A stretch of 7,833 bases of DNA. Origin: an uncultured Bacilli bacterium. GTDB taxonomy: Bacteria; Bacillota_I; Bacilli_A; RF39; UBA660. Both the position numbers and the translations under genes were made by a program. Every line of letters begins with the position of its first letter. Within the stretch, counting starts at the first letter, position 1. Below the pieces are notes generated by a model, which saw only the letters and a list, made by a program, of their open reading frames with translations, did not search any database and was not told the origin of the DNA. The stretch lies in the NCBI GenBank assembly GCA_944363695.1, contig CALVUW010000052.1, positions 1-7,833 on the forward strand. Reading direction: 5' to 3'. Shown here piece by piece: positions 1 through 5,790 of this stretch.

Positions 1-1
1 T

Positions 2-61
2 ACCAATAATGATGACACGACACAGACCGTTTATATTGCGGAATTAGTCAGTGTATCTTAA
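2..61 (+). CDS. C-terminal end of an upstream protein (partial)
   Basis: The frame starting at base 2 is open from the window edge and encodes about 19 residues ending ...QTVYIAELVSVS before a TAA at 59-61. The next gene starts 23 bases later behind a good SD, which fits the end of an upstream gene in the same transcription unit. The alternating hydrophobic and polar residues suggest a closing beta strand. There is too little sequence to assign a family, and a chance open frame of this length is possible. Confidence 0.4.
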   Translation, partial: TNNDDTTQTVYIAELVSVS

Positions 62-70
62 AAGATAAAA

Positions 71-78
71 AGGGGGTG
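71..78 (+). promoter_or_regulatory. Ribosome binding site that sets the start of the membrane protein gene
   Basis: AGGGGGTG lies upstream of four consecutive possible start codons: GTG 76, TTG 79, GTG 82 and ATG 85. The purine core ends at base 76, which leaves about 8 bases to ATG 85 and no room for GTG 76. The ATG at 85 is therefore the preferred start. Confidence 0.65.
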
Positions 79-84
79 TTGGTG

Positions 85-909
85 ATGAGTCCGTTATCGT
101 TTCAAGAAAAACTACAAATGATATGGGAGATAATATCATCATCTCCTTTATACACAATTGCATTAATTATTATTGTATTCCTAATTTATTTATTTGCAAC
201 TACCAATAATAAGAATAAAAAGCAAAGTAAAAAAGCTTATATCTTTCTTTATATAGCAGCTTTCATTTTCTTTGCTGTGCAATATGGAGGTAGTGCTGCT
301 CATTTAGTGGAATATGCCATGAATCAAATGTTTATTGGTTATTACTTTCCTAATATTATGCTTTATTTACTAATGTTTATAATTGCTAATGTTATTTTGT
401 GGAAAACGCTATTTAGTAGTAACACACCGAAATTATTGAAAGTAGTTAATTCAAGTGTGTTTGGAATTTTATTATATCTGTTTGTGTTAGTCTTATCTTT
501 GATTAATCAGTTACAGTTGGACGTCTTTAATTTAGAGGAATTATACAATAGCAATCAAGTAAGAAGTTTATTAGAACTTAGCATGATGATATTTGTTATT
601 TGGGTAGCTGTATTAGTGGTTTATAAGATTATCCGTAAATATCAATTACGACATAAATCACCAACACCGGTACTAGAACCAACTGCATTGAAAAAGTATA
701 AGCTGGTAAAACCAACTGTTCCGAAAATAATGGTGGAAGAAACAACGCCAATCAAGCCAGAAAAAACACATACGACAGCAGAGCCAGAACCATTTACATT
801 AGAAGAATATAAAATGCTATCGCAATTGTTAAAAGAACAAAAACAACAACAGACAGAACCAGCCGCTTTAAGTGAGTTACAAGAATTATATAAAAGTATC
901 GAAATGTAG
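85..909 (+). CDS. Predicted five-helix membrane protein with charged proline-rich cytoplasmic tail, function unknown
   Basis: I do not recognise a family. Starting from ATG 85 the product is 274 residues; a GTG at 76 would add three. Hydrophobic segments lie at about residues 22-39, 51-70, 91-106, 122-141 and 165-181. Lysine-rich stretches follow helix 1 (NNKNKKQSKK) and helix 5 (KIIRKYQLRHK). By the positive-inside rule this places the N-terminus outside and the tail inside. The tail (182-274) has a Pro/Thr/Glu/Lys-rich linker at about 191-236, then two short likely helices rich in Glu, Gln and Leu, such as EEYKMLSQLLKEQ. There is no signal peptide beyond helix 1 and no catalytic motif that I can see. 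The gene follows the partial upstream frame closely, and I see no convincing promoter just ahead of it, so it may be the last gene of an operon entering from the left. A terminator follows directly. The tail could be a docking region for a cytoplasmic partner; that is inference only. Confidence 0.85.
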   Translation: MSPLSFQEKLQMIWEIISSSPLYTIALIIIVFLIYLFATTNNKNKKQSKKAYIFLYIAAFIFFAVQYGGSAAHLVEYAMNQMFIGYYFPNIMLYLLMFIIANVILWKTLFSSNTPKLLKVVNSSVFGILLYLFVLVLSLINQLQLDVFNLEELYNSNQVRSLLELSMMIFVIWVAVLVVYKIIRKYQLRHKSPTPVLEPTALKKYKLVKPTVPKIMVEETTPIKPEKTHTTAEPEPFTLEEYKMLSQLLKEQKQQQTEPAALSELQELYKSIEM

Positions 910-937
910 CCTATAAAAGGGCTACTTTTTATATTTT
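906..937 (+). terminator. Intrinsic terminator after the membrane protein gene
   Basis: GTAGCC (906-911) pairs with GGCTAC (920-925), with a possible extra T-G pair closing the loop. The stem is followed by TTTTTATATTTTT (926-937 region). The TAG stop codon at 907-909 lies inside the left arm of the stem. Confidence 0.8.
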
Positions 938-953
938 TGCATATATTGATAGT

Positions 954-959
954 GGTGAT
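954..959 (+). promoter_or_regulatory. Ribosome binding site, GGTGAT type
   Basis: GGTGAT matches the 3' part of the extended SD consensus (GGAGGTGAT) and sits 3 bases before ATG 963. That is the right register for pairing with the 16S rRNA tail. I found no good promoter between the preceding terminator and this site: TATATT at 942-947 lacks a -35 box at normal spacing and would give an almost leaderless message. Confidence 0.55.
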
Positions 960-962
960 AAT

Positions 963-1895
963 ATGTTAAATGATGTTGATTACATCAACCAATCTTTAAA
1001 TAGCGGTTTATTTTTCTTGCGGACCATACGAGAATACTGTGTCAATATTCAGTTATCCTTTTATAAAAATAATGAAATTTATAGCGAACAAGCTGAATCA
1101 TTAGGTAGGCGTTGTGAAGAATTAATGAGAAGAATTATTAGTTATACTGGTGGTAAAGTATCAGCTGAAGCCTTAGAATACCAACTTTTTGTAACAGACT
1201 ATACATTGTCAGCTGAAGAATTAACAGAAACGTTATTTGCCATTCAACTAGCAACAGATATAACAGAGCAAGAATTAGCATTTACTGCAGGAACTCAAAC
1301 GGCACCTTCTCCAGAAGCATTAGAAGCTATCTATACAATAAATGAAAGAGCTAAACAATTAGTAAAAGAATTCCTTATGTTTGCAAATACAATCAAAACA
1401 CAATTAGAGCAAAATCAATTATTTTCTTATTCTTATCCAACTTTTTATCAATATATGATGATTAATGCTAATTTGTATCAGAATGATTTAAATCGCTTAA
1501 ATAATCGAGAAATAGCTGATCCGATATCCTCTATTGATAACCGCTATCAATTTAATATTTCCATGTTTGAACTTTTGCAATTTTTACGAGGCTTTATTGA
1601 CCCTGGAGCTACTAATTATGTAGTACAGATTGATTCTTTATTAACTCGTTATGCTCCTTTATTAGCGGATTATCGTAATTTACCGTTAACACCAGACAAT
1701 CAAAAGAATCTAACTGAGCGCAGCATTGCTCTTGCCAATGAATTACGAGCATTATTCCCTAATATATTAACAGATTTATTAGAGGCAAGATTGTATTTCA
1801 TTGTAGAAGCAATTGCTATTGATAATTTTTATCGAGATGTAAATTATTTCTACTACACATTGATGTTAGAACAAAAATACTTAGAGACAATTTAA
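963..1895 (+). CDS. DUF2935-like helical bundle protein, metal site apparently lost
   Basis: This 310-residue cytoplasmic protein has no signal peptide or membrane helix and is almost entirely amphipathic helix. It has two related halves. Residues 24-55 align without gaps to 203-234 (matches include E24/E203, Y40/Y219, Q43/Q222, S46/S225, L47/L226, R50/R229). The helices at 169-176 and 287-294 also correspond (N170/N288, Y172/Y290). From memory, the Firmicutes DUF2935 family has two ferritin-like halves with EHxxFIrxxLdP-type and DHxxRE-type helices. Here FLRGFIDP (207-214) and DNFYRD (287-292) fit those positions, but each expected His is replaced: Y25, N170, L204 and N288. Some carboxylates remain (E24, E203, D287, D292). 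If the assignment is right, this is a divergent member that probably no longer binds metal the usual way. It stands alone between two terminators. The family call is inference from remembered motifs; the gene itself is secure. Confidence 0.85.
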   Translation: MLNDVDYINQSLNSGLFFLRTIREYCVNIQLSFYKNNEIYSEQAESLGRRCEELMRRIISYTGGKVSAEALEYQLFVTDYTLSAEELTETLFAIQLATDITEQELAFTAGTQTAPSPEALEAIYTINERAKQLVKEFLMFANTIKTQLEQNQLFSYSYPTFYQYMMINANLYQNDLNRLNNREIADPISSIDNRYQFNISMFELLQFLRGFIDPGATNYVVQIDSLLTRYAPLLADYRNLPLTPDNQKNLTERSIALANELRALFPNILTDLLEARLYFIVEAIAIDNFYRDVNYFYYTLMLEQKYLETI

Positions 1896-1904
1896 AAATA
1901 TGAC

Positions 1905-1938
1905 AAAAGCTTAGCTTTATAAGAAAGCTTTTTCTTTT
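1905..1938 (+). terminator. Intrinsic terminator between the DUF2935-like gene and pcrA
   Basis: AAAAGCTT (1905-1912) pairs with AAGCTTTT (1925-1932) across a 12-base loop, which can form a further short CTT/AAG stem. TTTTTCTTTT follows. The stem is AT-rich and the arms also form an A-run/T-run pair, so it could act in both directions, but no gene on the - strand needs it here. Confidence 0.75.
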
Positions 1939-1963
1939 CATGCTGTCCAAATTCATGTATAAT
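1935..1963 (+). promoter_or_regulatory. Sigma-A-type promoter of the pcrA-ligA operon
   Basis: A perfect -10 box TATAAT (1958-1963) is preceded at exactly 17 bases by TTTTCA (1935-1940), which matches four of the six bases of TTGACA. The -35 box lies in the T-run of the preceding terminator. Transcription would start near 1970, giving a leader of only about 18 bases that holds AGGG (1977-1980) as SD, 7 bases before the pcrA ATG. Confidence 0.75.
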
Positions 1964-1987
1964 AAAAGTAGGAAGTAGGGTAAAAAC

Positions 1988-4081
1988 ATGAAGATAGATG
2001 ATTTAAATAAACAACAACAAGAAGCCGTTTTGTATAATCAAGGTCCTTTGTTAATATTAGCGGGTGCTGGTAGTGGTAAAACAAAAGTGTTAACCACCAA
2101 AATTGCTTATTTACTAGAAGAATGTAATATATCTCCCTATGAAATTTTAGCGATTACCTTTACAAATAAAGCAGCCCGTGAAATGAAAGCAAGAGTAGAA
2201 GCGCTAATTGGATCAATCGCACGCGATATTCAGATATCTACCTTTCATTCCTTTGGATTACGCTTATTAAGGGAAAATCATGCTGCTCTAGGATATGAGG
2301 CTAATTTTGTTATCATGGATAGTGATGATTCTTTAACAATTATTAAAAAAATATTAAAATCTTTAAATTATGATCCTAAAATATATAATCCTAAAGCGAT
2401 TAAAAATAAAATTAGTAATTGTAAAAATGAGCTAATCAGTCCGAGTGAATATGAGCGTTATGCGAGTAGCGAGTATGAAAAAGTAATTAATGAAGTATAT
2501 GAAAAATATGAACAAAAGTTAAAACAGAACAATGCGGTCGATTTTGATGATCTACTTGTATTGCCAATTCGACTTTTCAGAGAGCATCCTTCTATTTTAC
2601 AACGCTATCAAGAACGCTATAAGTATATTTTAATTGATGAGTATCAGGATACCAATGAAGCACAATATATCTTGAGTAAAATGATTAGTGCTAAATATCA
2701 AAACATCTGTGTCGTAGGTGATGCTGATCAAGCAATTTATGGATTCCGTGGTGCTAATTATAAAAATATTTTAAATTTTGAAAAAGACTATCCTAATGCG
2801 CTAAGTATTAAGTTGGAGCAAAACTATCGTTCTACTAAGACGATTCTAGATGCTGCTAACTGTGTGATTAAAAACAATCGTAGTCGTAAAGAAAAAAATC
2901 TATGGTCGACAAAAGGTGATGGCGAAAAAATTACGTACTATCGTGCTTATGACGAAAAAGATGAAAGTCATTTTGTTAGTGCGACGATCAAAAAAATGAT
3001 GGAAGCGGGCAAGGATTTATCCACGATTGCCATATTATATCGAACAAATGCACAATCACGTGTCATGGAAGAAGAACTGTTAAAATCTAGTATTCCATAC
3101 CGTATAGTTGGCGGTTTCAGCTTCTATGCTCGTCGTGAAATCAAAGATTTATTAGCCTATCTAAAATTAATTTACAATGTAAAAGATGATATTAGCTTAT
3201 TACGGGTTATCAATGTTCCAAAGCGTGGTATTGGTTTAAAAACAATCGAGAAATTAACTCAAAAAGCAGACGAACAACAGATTAGTTTGTTTGAAGCAAT
3301 TGAAAGTGGGAAAGAGCAAAGCTTTAAAGAATTAATTCTAGATTTACAAAAAGTATCTAATACGATTACCTTGACAGAATTAATTGATAAAGTATTAGAA
3401 ACTACAGGTATGAAAAAAGAATTAGAAAGTGAAAAAAGCTTAGAAGCAGAAATTCGATTAGAAAACTTAGAGGAATTTAAATCGATTACAAAAGCTTTTG
3501 AAGAACGAGAAGGATTGGTCTCATTAGAAGATTTCTTGTATGAAGTTAGTTTAGTAAATGATAAAGATGAATATAGCGAAGCAAGAGATAAAGTTAGCCT
3601 AATGACGATTCATGCTGTTAAAGGCCTAGAATTTGACACTGTTTTTGTCATTGGGATGGAAGAAGGCATCTTCCCGCATTTAAATGCTTTAATGAATGCT
3701 AGTGAAACAGAAGAAGAACGACGACTTTGTTATGTTGCTATCACACGTGCTAAAGAAAAACTATATGTTGTGAATGCTAGACGAAGAACTTTATTTGGAA
3801 AAGACCAAGTTAATCCTCCTAGTCGTTTCTTAGGGGAAATTGATACATCGTTAATGGAAACAAATGTTAATGAAACAAAAGCAGCTGAAAAGGTTGTACA
3901 TGAAAAAGATGTGCTTCGAGAAGAAGATGTTGACTATGCTATTGGTGATTATGTGGTACATGATACCTTTGGTGCGGGAAAAGTAGTAGATGTTACGAAT
4001 TCTCTGGTAACGGTCGCTTTTAAATTGCCATATGGTATTAAAAAGTTGATGAAGAATCATAAAAGTTTAACAAAAGTATAG
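1988..4081 (+). CDS. pcrA: ATP-dependent DNA helicase PcrA (UvrD/Rep superfamily 1A)
   Basis: PcrA is the Gram-positive UvrD-type helicase. It moves 3' to 5' on single-stranded DNA in nucleotide excision repair, rolling-circle plasmid replication, RecA filament removal and conflicts with RNA polymerase. All core motifs are visible: Q motif LNKQQQEAV (6-14), Walker A AGAGSGKT (25-32), Ia TFTNKAAREM (57-66), Ib STFHSFG (84-90), Walker B DEYQD (217-221), III GDADQAIYGFRGA (244-256), IV QNYRS (278-282), V TIHAVKGLEFD (540-550) and VI YVAITRAK (582-589). The C-terminus (about 653-695) keeps the Tudor-like fold signature GDYVVHDTFGAGKV, known in PcrA to contact RNA polymerase. At 697 residues it is slightly shorter than the roughly 720-740 usual for Bacilli. 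Motif III has F253 where the PcrA/UvrD consensus has Trp (RWRGA). It is the first gene of the operon; the next start lies 8 bases after its stop. Confidence 0.97.
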   Translation: MKIDDLNKQQQEAVLYNQGPLLILAGAGSGKTKVLTTKIAYLLEECNISPYEILAITFTNKAAREMKARVEALIGSIARDIQISTFHSFGLRLLRENHAALGYEANFVIMDSDDSLTIIKKILKSLNYDPKIYNPKAIKNKISNCKNELISPSEYERYASSEYEKVINEVYEKYEQKLKQNNAVDFDDLLVLPIRLFREHPSILQRYQERYKYILIDEYQDTNEAQYILSKMISAKYQNICVVGDADQAIYGFRGANYKNILNFEKDYPNALSIKLEQNYRSTKTILDAANCVIKNNRSRKEKNLWSTKGDGEKITYYRAYDEKDESHFVSATIKKMMEAGKDLSTIAILYRTNAQSRVMEEELLKSSIPYRIVGGFSFYARREIKDLLAYLKLIYNVKDDISLLRVINVPKRGIGLKTIEKLTQKADEQQISLFEAIESGKEQSFKELILDLQKVSNTITLTELIDKVLETTGMKKELESEKSLEAEIRLENLEEFKSITKAFEEREGLVSLEDFLYEVSLVNDKDEYSEARDKVSLMTIHAVKGLEFDTVFVIGMEEGIFPHLNALMNASETEEERRLCYVAITRAKEKLYVVNARRRTLFGKDQVNPPSRFLGEIDTSLMETNVNETKAAEKVVHEKDVLREEDVDYAIGDYVVHDTFGAGKVVDVTNSLVTVAFKLPYGIKKLMKNHKSLTKV

Positions 4082-4085
4082 GAGG
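4080..4085 (+). promoter_or_regulatory. AGGAGG ribosome binding site overlapping the pcrA stop codon
   Basis: A full AGGAGG begins on the last two bases of the pcrA TAG stop (4079-4081) and lies 4 bases before ATG 4090. The overlap points to translational coupling between PcrA and the downstream protein. Confidence 0.75.
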
Positions 4086-4089
4086 AAGC

Positions 4090-4872
4090 ATGGAAAATAA
4101 ATTAAAAAACGGCTTTTCATTGATAATTGGTAAAAATGCCAATGGAAATCTATTAGCCAATTATATAAAAGGTAATATTCCAGTTTCGAGTGAGAAAATT
4201 CAAGAAGTAGAACCATCCATTCTAGAGTATTTTTTACAACAACAAACGTTGATCGAAGCATTAAGATATGAACAATACTTCGTTTTTGATTATTTGAAAG
4301 AAGCAAATCAGTTTCAACTAGTATTAGAAAAAGAAATGTATGAAGGAGAATATCACGAGCTTGTTGGCTATCAGATTATGCATTGTGAACAGGCTTCAAT
4401 GATTCCAGAGGTGATACAGCAAATGAAAGAGCAGTTGATGATGAGCGAAAGTGAAAAAATAAAAACGCAACTATCTCTATATGAGCCACTATTTACAAAA
4501 ATTCAGCAAGGCTATCAATTTAGTTTAAAAACGAATAGCAATCAAGAGTTCGTTGGGGTATTAGCCCGTATCGAAAAGGAGGTATATAAAGAATTTCGAG
4601 AATTGGAAGAACGAGATTTCGCTTTCATTTATGATGTGAAAAATCTAAAAAAATCTTTACGAGGGGGAAGAGTTTTTGATCTATCTTATGATCAATCAAA
4701 TGATAACTTTCAAGCGACTTTGAAAGAAAAAAGTTTCTATGATGCTTGGCATGAACAGGTAAATTGGAAAGATGCTCATCAAGAAGTAGCACCAACTGCA
4801 GTTGATGCCATTGTCAAATTAAATGAAAAAATAGGAGAAGAAAGAGAGAAAAAAATATATGTCAAAAGATAA
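4090..4872 (+). CDS. Conserved-context hypothetical protein in the pcrA-ligA operon
   Basis: The 260-residue product is soluble and charged. I do not recognise a family and see no signal peptide, membrane helix, cysteine cluster or nucleotide-binding loop. The single cysteine is C99. Residues 1-30 begin with a short beta-like stretch (FSLIIGKNANG, 9-19). Residues 35-135 are mostly helical and rich in Glu and Gln. Residues 155-260 mix helices with a Lys/Arg patch (184-194, KNLKKSLRGGR) and end in a Lys/Glu-rich helix. A conspicuous aromatic stretch, SFYDAWHEQVNW, lies at 215-226. A PcrA or ligase partner is possible because translation appears coupled to pcrA, but this is inference from position only. 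The 3' end overlaps the next gene by 14 bases, so the gene is firmly embedded in the operon. Confidence 0.88.
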   Translation: MENKLKNGFSLIIGKNANGNLLANYIKGNIPVSSEKIQEVEPSILEYFLQQQTLIEALRYEQYFVFDYLKEANQFQLVLEKEMYEGEYHELVGYQIMHCEQASMIPEVIQQMKEQLMMSESEKIKTQLSLYEPLFTKIQQGYQFSLKTNSNQEFVGVLARIEKEVYKEFRELEERDFAFIYDVKNLKKSLRGGRVFDLSYDQSNDNFQATLKEKSFYDAWHEQVNWKDAHQEVAPTAVDAIVKLNEKIGEEREKKIYVKR

Positions 4873-5773
4873 AACATTACTAATTATGGCAGCCGGAATG
4901 GGAAGCCGCTTTGGAGGATTAAAACAAATAGAACCAGTTGGTCCAAATCAAGAATTTTTAATTGATTATTCTATTTATGATGCTTTACAGGTAGGGTTTA
5001 CCAAAGTTGTATTTATTATCAAAGAAGAAAATTATGAAGTGTTTAAAGAAACGATTGGTAAAAGAGTAGAACCTCATATTGCAGTAGAATATGTATTCCA
5101 AAAAAATGATAATATTCCACACCATGAATATATTCCCGCCGATCGTAGTAAACCATTAGGAACAGGACATGCCATTTTATGTGCTAAAGATGTGATTCAT
5201 GAGCCATTTGCTATCATTAATGCCGATGATTTTTATGGAAGAGACGCTTATGTTGTCGCTGCTAATTATTTGGATACCATTGAACCATATCATTATGCTG
5301 TTGTAGGTTATAAAGTAGCAAATACGCTAAGTCCTAATGGCTCTGCTAAAAGAGGAATTTGCCGTAGTAACAATCACAAACTAGAAGCTATTATTGAAAG
5401 TAGTGTTGAAAGAATAGACGGGCAAATCATTGCGAAACCTTTAAATGGTAGTCAACCATTTACTATCAGCGATAGTACGATTGTTTCCATGAATTTCCTA
5501 TTGTTTACACCAGATATTTTTGCTTATCTAGAAGAAAAACTAGCCGAGTTTATGGAAGAACATAAAGACGATTTAACTAGTTGCGAATTTTTGATTCCTG
5601 ATGTACTGGCTGATGCGATCGAAGAAGGAGCCGCTAGTGTAGACCTATTAGATACGACGGCAACTTGGGCTGGTGTTACTTATAAGGAGGATAAAGAAGA
5701 GGTTGTTCAAACGATTGCTAATTTAACAGAAAAGAAAGTTTATCCACAACCATTGTGGGAAAATAACAAATAA
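4859..5773 (+). CDS. Nucleotidyltransferase family protein (NTP_transferase, sugar-phosphate type)
   Basis: This 304-residue cytoplasmic enzyme belongs to the family that joins an NTP to a phosphorylated sugar or alcohol, releasing pyrophosphate. The N-terminal nucleotide-binding signature is AAGMGSRFGGLKQ (11-23), a Rossmann-like start seen in GlmU, RmlA and UTP-glucose-1-phosphate uridylyltransferases. GTGHA (101-105) lies in the base/sugar-binding region, and ADD (122-124) supplies the usual metal-binding aspartate. The C-terminus has WAGVTYKED (270-278) and YPQPLW (295-300), which I recall as typical of a widespread subfamily annotated simply as nucleotidyltransferase. The exact substrate cannot be read from sequence. 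The hexapeptide-repeat domain of GlmU is absent. The gene starts inside the preceding one (14-base overlap) with only a weak GAGAG SD at 4844-4848, so it probably depends on coupled translation. A role in surface polysaccharide or teichoic-acid precursors would be ordinary, but its place between helicase and ligase genes does not explain one. Confidence 0.9.
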   Translation: MSKDKTLLIMAAGMGSRFGGLKQIEPVGPNQEFLIDYSIYDALQVGFTKVVFIIKEENYEVFKETIGKRVEPHIAVEYVFQKNDNIPHHEYIPADRSKPLGTGHAILCAKDVIHEPFAIINADDFYGRDAYVVAANYLDTIEPYHYAVVGYKVANTLSPNGSAKRGICRSNNHKLEAIIESSVERIDGQIIAKPLNGSQPFTISDSTIVSMNFLLFTPDIFAYLEEKLAEFMEEHKDDLTSCEFLIPDVLADAIEEGAASVDLLDTTATWAGVTYKEDKEEVVQTIANLTEKKVYPQPLWENNK

Positions 5774-5775
5774 TA

Positions 5776-5781
5776 AAGGAG
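5776..5781 (+). promoter_or_regulatory. Ribosome binding site of ligA
   Basis: AAGGAG lies 9 bases before ATG 5791 and just after the TAA stop of the nucleotidyltransferase gene. It supports this start, which also gives the normal LigA N-terminus. Confidence 0.7.
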
Positions 5782-5790
5782 ATCTTTAGT

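Noticed and set aside
36..59. Possible promoter TTGCGG ... TATCTT ahead of the membrane protein gene
   Set aside because: Spacing is only 12 bases and both boxes are weak; transcription from upstream is more likely.
937..962. Possible promoter TTGCAT ... GATAAT ahead of the DUF2935-like gene
   Set aside because: The two boxes are only 14 bases apart and the -10 would abut the start codon, with the GGTGAT SD lying across it. It is better read as SD sequence than promoter.
3851..4060. Open frame of 69 codons on the - strand
   Set aside because: It lies wholly inside the 3' end of pcrA, antisense to the Tudor-like domain, and its product is a run of hydrophobic and aromatic residues typical of antisense AT-rich coding sequence.
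4067..4306. Open frame of 79 codons on the - strand
   Set aside because: It is antisense to the start of the 260-residue operon gene, whose SD and operon spacing are strong. No SD or family resemblance supports the - strand frame.
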